A stretch of DNA of 64,000 bases from Nonomuraea jabiensis (GTDB taxonomy: Bacteria; Actinomycetota; Actinomycetes; Streptosporangiales; Streptosporangiaceae): NCBI RefSeq assembly GCF_014204795.1, contig NZ_JACHMB010000001.1:10428501-10492500 (forward strand), in the 5' to 3' direction. The notes beneath the pieces are model-generated. The model did not search any database, had not been told where the DNA came from, and saw only the letters and a list, made by a program, of their open reading frames with translations. Of the stretch, positions 42,020-49,086 are shown piece after piece; the stretch's first letter is position 1, and every line of letters starts with the position of its first letter. Both the position numbers and the translations under genes were made by a program.

Positions 42020-43378
42020 CTATGACGTCATCCGGGTGAACTGGCTGATCGCCCCACGCGCGTGAACACCCAAGCTGTAGACGACCTGCAAACTGGCGGG
42101 CGCGAGCACCGGGCCGGCGTGGTTCATCACCCCCGTCAGCCCGATCGGGCGGCACAGCTGCGGCAGGCCCTCCCCGATGCACCCGGCGTACGTCAAGTCC
42201 CCTTGGGCGGAACGGCGCAGGTGCGTGACCGCTCCCCACGCGAAGGCCGGGCCTTGGACGCTCCCGTAGACGCTCGTTCCGTCGGCGCTGACCGCCACGT
42301 CGACGTACTGGCCCTGGGGACCGGTGGCACGGCACCCTGCGGCGTTACCGATGCAGCCCCAATAGGCGATATTGCCGGTGGTGGTGTCGCGGTGCAGATG
42401 GGTGACGCCACCCGGTCCGGACACGTAAAGGCTGTCGCCGGCCTGGGTGATCGCGCCCTGGGTGATGCCGAGCAGGCCGTCGGTGACGGGGATCGCGCAG
42501 CCGCCGACCCCGGACGCACCCACGCAGCCCGCCTCCGCGAGCGAGCCTGTGGTGAGGTCGCGCCGGAAGTGCGTGACCGAGCCGGGCCGCTGGGCCACGA
42601 CGTAGAGGCTGCGCCCGTCGGCGCTGACGACGACGTCACCCGACGATGTCATGACGCCGGTACGGCCGATCGAGGTGCAGCCCGGCATCGCCTCCCCGAT
42701 GCAGCCGCTGTAAGCGAGGCGACCGGTGACGCCGTCGCGCCGCAGGTGGTAGACCGCGCCCTTGCCGCCGCCTGCCGCGTACAGGTACAGGTCGCGGCCG
42801 TCCGCGGTCGCCGTCAGCGCGTTCTGCGACGTCGCCCAGGGGGTGAGCCCGGGCAGGGCCGCCACGCTGCCGCACGACGGATCCCAGACGCAGAAATCCG
42901 TCACGAGGTCGCCGTTGGCCGCCGTGCTGAAGCCGACCACGGCGGCGGGAGTGGACACGTACGCGTGGAGGCCCGCGGTCACCACCGAGCTGGCGGCGTA
43001 CAACCGGCCCGGAATCTCCTTGCCGTCCACTTTCGTCGGGCGGCATCCCGCGAGACCGCCCATGCAGCCGGTGAGGGACAGCGTGTCGTTCGCGGCCCGG
43101 CGGAACGTGGAGATCGCCGGCTGCGCCGTGCCCGACCCGCCATCGCCGCCGGCCACGACGTAGACGGTGCTTCCGTTGCCCGACAGCGTCGCCGCCGACG
43201 CCCAGTCCAGCGGATTGACCGGGCCGATGTCCACGGCACCGGGCACGTTCTGCGCGATCGTCCGGACGAAGACGAGGTCGCCCACCGCTGCCTGCGCGCT
43301 GGTGGGGAACCCCACGATCAATGCCAGTGCCGCGGCGATCCCCGCGGCACACCGTCTTGTACGGCCAGGTACCGGCAC
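42020..43378 (-). CDS. secreted propeller-like protein with a disulfide in each repeat
   Basis: A 452-residue exported protein with a Sec signal (hydrophobic 12-27, likely cleavage after AQA). The mature part consists of about seven repeats near 55-60 residues long, each ending in a pattern like TGRLAYSGCIGEAMPGC and containing VTHLRRD or DGRSLYV strands. This suggests a seven-bladed beta-propeller, distantly YVTN/lactonase-like, in which two cysteines per repeat would staple each blade. Start GTG 43378, after AAAGGAG. A candidate promoter with CCGTACA repeats lies upstream. No catalytic residues are recognised, so a binding or surface role is likely. Confidence 0.8.
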   Translation of the reverse strand: MPVPGRTRRCAAGIAAALALIVGFPTSAQAAVGDLVFVRTIAQNVPGAVDIGPVNPLDWASAATLSGNGSTVYVVAGGDGGSGTAQPAISTFRRAANDTLSLTGCMGGLAGCRPTKVDGKEIPGRLYAASSVVTAGLHAYVSTPAAVVGFSTAANGDLVTDFCVWDPSCGSVAALPGLTPWATSQNALTATADGRDLYLYAAGGGKGAVYHLRRDGVTGRLAYSGCIGEAMPGCTSIGRTGVMTSSGDVVVSADGRSLYVVAQRPGSVTHFRRDLTTGSLAEAGCVGASGVGGCAIPVTDGLLGITQGAITQAGDSLYVSGPGGVTHLHRDTTTGNIAYWGCIGNAAGCRATGPQGQYVDVAVSADGTSVYGSVQGPAFAWGAVTHLRRSAQGDLTYAGCIGEGLPQLCRPIGLTGVMNHAGPVLAPASLQVVYSLGVHARGAISQFTRMTS

Positions 43379-43441
43379 GTTGCGCTCCTTTCGTCAGATC
43401 GACGATCGGAGATGGGCCTTGCCGTTGGGAACGCGCTCCGA

Positions 43442-43463
43442 ATTATCCGTACAAGACCGTACA
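43442..43463 (-). promoter_or_regulatory. promoter/operator of the secreted propeller gene
   Basis: Read leftward, GATAAT (43442-43447) is a good -10, giving a leader of about 60 bases. Immediately upstream, CCGTACA occurs twice with a ten-base period (43447-43453 and 43457-43463), likely a regulator site. Confidence 0.45.
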
Positions 43464-43696
43464 GGAGCCGGGCGCTCCGTCGCGGACGAGCAGGCGGCGA
43501 CGAGCCGCCACGAGCCGGGTAATCTAGCCGCCTTTTCCCGGGGGACCTAAAATAAAAAGCCCAGCGCGCAGTAAACGCGTGGCGCCAATCCCCCTATAGC
43601 AACGAATTTGGCCATATACACATCCCGATTGCGGCAAAGTCACAGGAAGGTCCGAAACGCAATGGTCGATACTCGCAGCATCAGGGCTGAGGCCGG
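43464..43696. other. intergenic, AT-rich promoter region of luxR-type gene
   Basis: No coding sequence is seen. The middle (43550-43640) is unusually AT-rich for this genome, with A-rich runs and CATATAC-like words, and should contain the promoter of the gene at 43697. No clear palindrome was found. Confidence 0.35.
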
Positions 43697-44758
43697 GTGA
43701 CGGACGGTGAGGGGCGAATCGCCCGTGAGCTGTGCGCGGCGCTCGGCCCGTCCGCCGCTCCGGCCGACGTGGGTGCGGCGATCTCGCAGATCGTGGGACG
43801 CCAGGTGGCGCACGACGCACTCCGGCTGGTCGCCCTGAACCCGGCGATCGGCATCGGCCTGGGCGCGTTCAGCTTCTGGCACGAATACCAGCCCGCGCTG
43901 ATCAGTGCCCTGGTGCTCAACGGGTATCTGCACGGCGACCCGTGCCCGCTGCCGGCCCTCGCCCGGCAGAGCCTGCCGGTGTGCGTTGTCGGAGCAGGTG
44001 CCGGCGACGGCCGGCGCAACACGCTGATCCGGCAGGTCCTGGCCGCCCACGGAGCCGGCAGCGAACTGCGCCTGGTGATACGGGACCGCCATGGGGTGTG
44101 GGGCCTGCTCGGCCTGCTTCGCGCCGAGGGCGGCAGACCCTTCGGCGAGCGGGACTTCCACCGGATCCAGCGACTCGCCCCTGCCCTACCGGCGGCGTTG
44201 CGCGGATACGTGACGGCCGGCCCGCTGACACCCACCGTTCCGGCGCTGCCGACGGGGGTCATCACGATCAGCCCTGACCACACGGTCCGCTCCATATCGC
44301 CCCAGGCACGGGCATGGGTACGGCAGATGTGGCCCGCCGCCGGGAGCGGGGTGCCGGACTGGATCGCCAACGCGTTCTGGGTCGGCCTGTCGCTGCACGT
44401 ACGGGCGCACACTCGCGATCCGCGCGCCTGGACGCCGCTGATCTGCGCGCCGGCGGCGAATTTCGGACGCTGGATATTGATCCACGGCCAGCCGCTGGAC
44501 GAGAACGGCGACAGCGACGTGGCCATTCTCATCCAGGCGGCGGGCGGCAAACTGCTGCTGCCGTCATTTTGCGATTGGTACGGCATCACGACCGGCGAAC
44601 GCCGCGTCATCGAATACCTGTACGCGGGGGCCTCGGCGAAACAGATCGCCCGAATCCTGGACCTGTCCATTTACACCGTCAACGACCACTTGAAATCGGT
44701 GTACCGCAAGACTCGGGCGCAGAGCCGGGACGAACTCATCGCGGCCATCGCCGGCTGA
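43697..44758 (+). CDS. LuxR-type transcriptional regulator with sensor-like N-terminus
   Basis: A 353-residue regulator ending in a LuxR helix-turn-helix (about 290-350: TTGERRVIEYLYAGASAKQIARILDLSIYTVNDHLKSVYRK). Residues about 10-190 resemble a GAF-like sensor (ISQIVGRQVAHDALRLVAL, LRLVIRDRHGVWGLLGL), and a second PAS-like segment (GVITISPDHTVRSISPQA) lies near 200. There is no phosphorylation-type receiver domain, so it should respond to a ligand or protein. GTG start at 43697 with GAGG upstream. It is divergent from the propeller gene and could regulate it. Confidence 0.85.
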   Translation: MTDGEGRIARELCAALGPSAAPADVGAAISQIVGRQVAHDALRLVALNPAIGIGLGAFSFWHEYQPALISALVLNGYLHGDPCPLPALARQSLPVCVVGAGAGDGRRNTLIRQVLAAHGAGSELRLVIRDRHGVWGLLGLLRAEGGRPFGERDFHRIQRLAPALPAALRGYVTAGPLTPTVPALPTGVITISPDHTVRSISPQARAWVRQMWPAAGSGVPDWIANAFWVGLSLHVRAHTRDPRAWTPLICAPAANFGRWILIHGQPLDENGDSDVAILIQAAGGKLLLPSFCDWYGITTGERRVIEYLYAGASAKQIARILDLSIYTVNDHLKSVYRKTRAQSRDELIAAIAG

Positions 44759-45120
44759 CCACCATTTCCCGACGGACCAAGCACTTCGACTTCGGCCCCA
44801 TCGGCAATACCGTCTCGGACGACCGGCACGCCGGCCAGGTCGGCGGCGGAGACCTCGCCCCCGGACCAGCCGGAGATGCACAACCTGTCACCGCGGCGAC
44901 TCGACCAGCCCGCGACCCGTCAGCAGCGTCCTTGTCTCGCTCATCCTCACCACGTCCTCCTTCGTCAGGAGACGCCGCTCTGCCGTCTTCCGTCCAAACG
45001 GCCGCCGATCAGACCGAAGGAGTCCTCCGATCGCGGCGGGTGTCGAGTGGAGCGGCGCCCGCCCGCCGGCCCCGCGGACCAAGCTCGGACCGGTGGGTGG
45101 GCGCCGCCGGCATGGGGATG
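44759..45120. other. intergenic region between convergent genes, no supported gene
   Basis: These 362 bases separate the luxR-type gene from the superoxide dismutase gene, which converge. On the minus strand a ribosome-binding site (GAAGGAGG) precedes a possible 18-residue peptide, and a 70-codon open frame runs into the regulator gene. Neither resembles a known protein. They may be remnants of a lost gene. Confidence 0.4.
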
Positions 45121-45723
45121 TCAGGCGCCGCGGGCGGCGTCGTAGCGGGCGATGAGGTCGTTCCAGTTGATCAGGCCCCAGAGCTTCTCGACGTAGTCCG
45201 GGCGCACGTTGCGGTACTGCAGGTAGTAGGCGTGCTCCCAGGCGTCGAACACGAGCAGCGGGGTGGTGTTCATGCCGACGTTGCCGTGGTGGTCGTAGAC
45301 CTGCTCGACGACGAGCCTGCGGCCGAGCGGCTCCCAGGCCAGCACGCCCCACCCCGAGCCCTGCACGGTGGCGGTGGCGGTGGTGAGCTGCTTCTTGAAC
45401 GCGTCGAACGAGCCGAAGTGCTCGGTGATCGCCTCCCCCAGCTCACCGTCGGGGCGGTCGCCGCCGTCGGGAGACAGGTTCTGCCAGAAGATCGTGTGCA
45501 GGACGTGCCCGGACAGGTTGAACGCGAACGTCTTCTCCAGCCCGACCAGGCCGCCGAACTCACCCTTGTCGCGCGCCTCGGCCAGCCGCTCCAGGGTGTC
45601 GTTGGCGCCCTTGACGTAGGCGGCGTGGTGCTTGGCGTGGTGCAGTTCCAGGATCTCCCCGGTGATCGCGGGCTCCAGGGCCGCGTAGTCGTACGGCATG
45701 TCCGGAAGGGTGTACTCGCCCAT
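45121..45723 (-). CDS. sodF: Fe/Mn superoxide dismutase
   Basis: A 200-residue cytoplasmic Fe/Mn-type superoxide dismutase. The four metal ligands are in place: His28 (LELHHAKHH), His76 (GHVLHTIFW), Asp160 and His164 (DAWEHAYYLQY). The fold is complete from LPDMPYDYAALEP to the end, and GSGWGVLAW is conserved. ATG 45723 is preceded by GAGGAGAG. Its promoter carries a Nur-type nickel box, the arrangement by which Streptomyces shuts off the iron enzyme when nickel is available for the nickel enzyme. I therefore name it sodF, with iron as the likely metal. Confidence 0.95.
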   Translation of the reverse strand: MGEYTLPDMPYDYAALEPAITGEILELHHAKHHAAYVKGANDTLERLAEARDKGEFGGLVGLEKTFAFNLSGHVLHTIFWQNLSPDGGDRPDGELGEAITEHFGSFDAFKKQLTTATATVQGSGWGVLAWEPLGRRLVVEQVYDHHGNVGMNTTPLLVFDAWEHAYYLQYRNVRPDYVEKLWGLINWNDLIARYDAARGA

Positions 45724-45748
45724 GGGCGTCTCTCCTCGAAAGGTGTTA

Positions 45749-45767
45749 CTTGCAAATATCTTGCAAG
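45749..45767. promoter_or_regulatory. Nur (nickel regulator) box
   Basis: CTTGCAA-ATATC-TTGCAAG is a perfect 7-5-7 inverted repeat and matches the published Nur consensus tgCaa-N5-ttGCa. It overlaps the -10 element of sodF, as expected for repression. Confidence 0.8.
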
Positions 45768-45783
45768 AACAATAATCATGCAA
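45755..45783 (-). promoter_or_regulatory. sodF promoter
   Basis: Read leftward, TTGCAT (45778-45783) and GATATT (45755-45760) are 17 bases apart. The -10 lies inside the Nur box. Confidence 0.65.
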
Positions 45784-46015
45784 GTACTTCACGTCGAGAT
45801 CGGTGGCGGTCCACGGGGAGCTCGACGAGCACGTCGGAGCGGCGGCAGATCGGGTGGTGGTGAGGGGTGGGGTCGCCGCAAGGCCGAAGAGCGATCGTCA
45901 GCCCCGGCACGGCCCTGGCGCAGGCCGAGGCGGGTCAGCGCCTCCCCCAGGTCCTCTTTCTAGCTCATGCCCGCCCCCGCCAGGGTCGCGAACGCCCCTC
46001 GCCCCGCCTCCCAGC
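45784..46015. other. intergenic region, possibly decayed coding sequence
   Basis: No intact gene is seen. Both strands show short open stretches with normal GC-rich codon bias, but none matches a family I recognise. The right end blends into the 30-base repeat at 46017. Confidence 0.35.
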
Positions 46016-46783
46016 TCAGCGCGCCTCGCCCCGCCGTCTCGCAGCCCAGCGAGCCTCGCCCCGGCGTATCCCGGCCCAGTGCGCCTCGTCCCACCGCCTT
46101 CCGGCCCAGCGCGTCCGACGGCGCATTCGAGGGCGCAACCCGCCGCAACCCCCGAACCTCCGAATGCGGGCACCTCGATGTGCGCCCCGCTCCACCTTCA
46201 GACCGGCGAAGGAGCAGTGGGCGTCGAGTATGACGAGCACATTGTCGGCGGTGGGGCCGTGCTCGGCCAGGCGCCGCCCGGTGGTGAGGCGCACGGGCCG
46301 CCCGACCTGGGTGGGGCCGGTGCGGTGGCGGGCGGTGAGCGCGGCTATGCTGCTGATCCCCGGAATGACCTTGTAGTCGAATGTCACGTTGCCTCGCTGG
46401 AGGATCTCCTCGACGATGGCAAGCGTGCTGTCGTACACGCCGGGGTCGCCCCGCACCAGGAACGCCCCGGCCTGGCCGTCACGCAGCTCGTGGCGGATGA
46501 GCGCCTCGCAGGCGAGCGCGCGGTGCGAGCGCCAGTCCTCCACGGCGGCGGTGTACGCCGGGACGGTTGTCCGGTCGCGCTCGGGGTCGCGGGCCTCGGC
46601 GATCCGGTACGGCGCCCGACCGTGCGCGGCGATCAGATCCAGCCGGAGCTGGACCAGTTCATGTTTGACCTCGCCCTTGTCCACGATGAGGAACACCTCC
46701 GTGGCGCCGATGGCCTTGACCGCCTGCGGGGTGAGATGGTCGGGATCTCCGGCTCCGATGGCGATGACGAGTCGCCGCTTCAC
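46016..46783 (-). pseudogene. cobF: precorrin-6A synthase with C-terminus replaced by repeats
   Basis: Residues 1-195 are clear CobF (precorrin-6A synthase, deacetylating), a SAM-dependent methyltransferase of aerobic cobalamin synthesis: VIAIGAGDPDHLTPQAV, FLVRGDPGVYDST, YKVIPGISSIAAL and NVLVILDAHCSF. At that point homology stops. The remaining 60 residues are Arg/Trp/Gly-rich low complexity encoded by a 30-base tandem repeat, and the usual C-terminal strand-helix region (about 60 residues) is absent. GTG 46783 is the likely start. It is divergent from the PPOX-cobL-cobM genes. I class it as a probable pseudogene, since the lost part belongs to the folded domain. Confidence 0.7.
46017..46116. 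repeat. 30-base tandem repeat forming the cobF tail
   Basis: Units begin CAGC/TGCGCCTCG at 46017, 46047 and 46077, with a partial fourth at 46107 and a degenerate one before 46017. They encode the repeated Trp-Ala-x-Arg-Arg-Gly-Glu-Ala end of the cobF product. Confidence 0.85.
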
Positions 46784-46845
46784 TCGCAAGAATGTGCCAG
46801 AACGGCAGATATACGATATGCCTCGCAAATCACCCAAGGAGGGCC

Positions 46846-47232
46846 GTGAATCTCGTTGAACAGGGTGACGCCTTCGCCGCGTTCTGGCAGGAGCGGCACC
46901 TGTGTACGCTCTCCACCGCGCGCCCCGACGGCCCGCCGCACGTGGTGCCGGTGGGCGCGACGCTGGACCTGGCCACCGGCATCGCCCGGGTCATCACCTC
47001 GGGCACCTCGGTCAAGGCCGGGCTCATCGGCGCCGACGGCGCGCTGGTGGCGCTCTGCCAGGTGGACGGCCGCCGCTGGTCGACGCTGGAGGGCCGGGCG
47101 GTGGTGCGTACCGAGCCTGAGCAGGTGGCCGACGCCGAGCAACGCTACGCCGCCCGTTACAAGCCGCCGCGCCCCAACCCGGCGCGGGTGGTCGTGGAGA
47201 TCCAGGTGACGCGCGTGCTGGGCAACGTGTGA
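46846..47232 (+). CDS. PPOX-class (pyridoxamine oxidase-like, F420-type) oxidoreductase
   Basis: A 128-residue split-barrel protein of the pyridoxamine-phosphate-oxidase-like family: WQERHLCTLSTARPDGPPHVVPVG at the start, then TSGTSVKAGLIG and WSTLEGRAVVRTEPEQ. Members of this size in actinomycetes bind F420 or heme-like cofactors; the exact reaction is not clear. The GTG at 46846 follows AAGGAGGG. The stop overlaps the cobL-like start (GTGA). As far as I recall, such genes often sit among cobalamin genes in actinomycetes. It looks intact, in contrast to its decaying neighbours. Confidence 0.8.
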   Translation: MNLVEQGDAFAAFWQERHLCTLSTARPDGPPHVVPVGATLDLATGIARVITSGTSVKAGLIGADGALVALCQVDGRRWSTLEGRAVVRTEPEQVADAEQRYAARYKPPRPNPARVVVEIQVTRVLGNV

Positions 47233-48005
47233 TCACGGCCGTCGGCATCGGCGCGGACGGCCGGGACGCGCTGTCCCCGGATGTGCAGCGCGCACTGGAG
47301 ACCGCCGACGTGCCGGCCAGGCTGGCGACCGGGCTCGGGTACGGCCCCAGCCCCATGACCGTCCTGTCGGACCCGGGCGCGGACTCGGAGAGCGTACTGA
47401 CGGGGACGGCGGAGACCTGGTCGTCGACGGAAGCCGACCCCTCCACGCTGAACGTGATCGCCCTCGAGCACGTCCCCGGCCCCGGCGCCGAGCTTCTCTC
47501 CCGCGTGCCCGGCCCGCCCGATGCCGCGTTCGAGCACGACGGGCAGCTCACCAAGCGGGAGGTCCGCGCCGTCAGCCTGTCACGGCTCGCCCCGCGGCCC
47601 GGGGAGACGCTGTGGGGCGTGGCGATGGAGAGCAGGGCCGACCGCGCCGCCGCCATCGCGCGCAACGCCGACCGGCTCGGCGTGCCGGTGCTGCGGGTCG
47701 TCGAAGGCAGGGCGCCGGCCGCGCTGAAGGGCCTGCCGGTGCCGGACGCGGTGTTCGTCGGCGGCGGCCTGACCGTGCCCGGGCTGCTGAAGACCTGCTG
47801 GGCGGCGCTGCGGCCCGGCGGCAGGCTGGTGGCGAACGCCGCCACCCTGGAGTCCGAGTCCGTCATGGCCCAGTGGTACGCCCGGCTCGGCGGCGATCTG
47901 GTACGCCTGGCCGTACAGCGGGCCTCACCCGTCGGCTCCTTCACGGGCCTGCGGGCCGCGATGCCGGTGACCGTGTGGTCGGTCACCAGGAAGGACGTGC
48001 CGTGA
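47229..48005 (+). pseudogene. cobL: precorrin-6Y methylase with two in-frame deletions
   Basis: The sequence is plainly CobL (CbiE plus CbiT domains, normally about 400 residues) but is only 258 residues long. The CbiE half goes straight from ITAVGIGADGRDALSP to GYGPSPMTVLSDPG, missing about 110-120 residues of its SAM/substrate core. The CbiT half begins normally (FEHDGQLTKREVRAV) but passes from ETLWGV directly to AMESRADRAAAIARNA, losing about 20 residues that include the SAM-binding motif I (DVGAGSG-type). The end (VFVGGGLTVPG, RLVANAATLESE) is well kept. Both losses keep the frame. Neither activity should survive. Overlaps with both neighbours (GTGA) are retained. Confidence 0.85.
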
Positions 48006-48757
48006 CCGTGTACTTCATCGGGGCGGGCCCCGGCGCCGCCGACCTGATCACGCTGCGCGGCCTGCGGCGGCTGCAGTCGGCGCCGGTCTGCCTGTACGCG
48101 GGTTCGCTCGTGCCCCGCGAGCTCCTGGACGCCTGCCCCTTGGGAACCAGGCTCGTCGACACCGCGAACCTCACCCTCGACGAGATCGTGGTGGAGCTGC
48201 TCACCGCCCACCGCGCGGGCCTGGACGTGGCGCGGCTGCACTCCGGCGACCCGTCGGTGTTCAGCGCGGTGGCCGAGCAGATGCGCCGGCTGGACGAGCT
48301 CGGCGTGCCGTACGAGGTGGTTCCGGGGGTGCCGGCGTTCGCGGCGGCCGCGGCCGCGCTGGGCAGGGAGCTGACCGTGCCCGGCGTCGGCCAGACCGTC
48401 ATCCTGACCCGCACCTCGGCGCGGGCCACGCCGATGCCCGAAGGGGAGGACCTGAAGACCCTGGGCGCGAGCGGCGCCACGATCGTGCTGCACCTGGCCG
48501 TGCAGCGGATCGACGCGGTGGTGGAGGAGCTGCTGCCCTCCTACGGGCCGGACTGCCCGGTGGCGGTGGTGGCCCGGGCCAGCAGGCCCGACGAGGTGAT
48601 CCTGCGGAGCACGCTGGCGGACATCGCCGGGCAGGTCCACGCGGCCGGGATCCGGCGTACGGCGGTGATCGTCGTCGGCCGGGTGCTGTCGGCCACGCAG
48701 TTCCCCGACAGCCACCTCTACAGCGCGGATCGGGAACGGCCGTGCGACGGGTCCTGA
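48002..48757 (+). CDS. cobM: precorrin-4 C11-methyltransferase
   Basis: A complete 251-residue CobM/CbiF protein, which methylates precorrin-4 at C-11 using SAM. It has the N-terminal VYFIGAGPGAADLITLRG, the ARLHSGDPSVFSAVAEQ active-site loop, YEVVPGVPAFAAAAA, and VARASRPDE near the end; length is normal. The GTG at 48002 overlaps the cobL-like stop (GTGA), and the end overlaps the cobK remnant by 16 bases. It is the only corrin-ring gene here that looks fully functional, so either the decay is recent or other copies exist elsewhere. Confidence 0.9.
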   Translation: MTVYFIGAGPGAADLITLRGLRRLQSAPVCLYAGSLVPRELLDACPLGTRLVDTANLTLDEIVVELLTAHRAGLDVARLHSGDPSVFSAVAEQMRRLDELGVPYEVVPGVPAFAAAAAALGRELTVPGVGQTVILTRTSARATPMPEGEDLKTLGASGATIVLHLAVQRIDAVVEELLPSYGPDCPVAVVARASRPDEVILRSTLADIAGQVHAAGIRRTAVIVVGRVLSATQFPDSHLYSADRERPCDGS

Positions 48758-48940
48758 TCCTGGGCGGCACGGCCGAGGCACGGGCGCCGGCCGCCGAGCT
48801 GTCCAGCCGCACCGTTCACGTGGTGTCGTCGCTGGCCGGGCGGGTGAACAACCCGCGGTTGCCGGGCGGGTGAGCAAGTCGCGGTTGCCGGGCGGGGAGG
48901 TGCGCGAGGCCGGGTTTAGACCGCCGGCACCAGGGCCGCC
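48742..48940 (+). pseudogene. cobK: precorrin-6A reductase remnant
   Basis: From GTG 48742 the frame reads RRVLILGGTAEARAPAAEL and VVSSLAGRVNNPRLPGG, the first 43 residues of CobK (normally about 250), then stops at 48871-48873. The stop is created by a 26-base tandem duplication (48844-48869 and 48870-48895), which also shifts the frame. Beyond it a little more degenerate coding-like sequence follows up to about 48940, and the rest of the gene is gone. Confidence 0.8.
48844..48895. repeat. 26-base tandem duplication in cobK
   Basis: Two units of 26 bases, 48844-48869 and 48870-48895, share GCGGTTGCCGGGCGG and differ at a few positions in their first half. The length is not a multiple of three. 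Confidence 0.85.
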
Positions 48941-49073
48941 GTCCGACCGGGGGCCGACCCGTCCGCGCAGGCCGGCGCACACGAGGGCGAAGATCCCTCT
49001 CACGGCCAGCCCGTACAGGCCATGAAAGCTACCGGCAGGTATCCCTTCCTCCCGTTCGCGTGCGAGCCCCGCG

Positions 49074-49079
49074 TAGGGT
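49074..49079 (+). promoter_or_regulatory. -10 element of a leaderless sensor-kinase transcript
   Basis: TAGGGT is followed seven bases later by the ATG at 49087. No ribosome-binding site is seen. Confidence 0.5.
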
Positions 49080-49086
49080 ACGGGGG

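Noticed and set aside
44671..44883. A 70-codon minus-strand frame and a short peptide (about 18 residues) with a nearby ribosome-binding site, considered as a peptide precursor gene
   Set aside because: Half of the longer frame lies inside the regulator gene. No core-peptide features or maturation genes are nearby, and neither product resembles a known family.
46784..46845. Possible cobalamin riboswitch between cobF and the PPOX-cobL-cobM genes
   Set aside because: The gap is only 62 bases, too short for a B12 riboswitch (about 200 bases), and no B12-box-like conserved core was seen.
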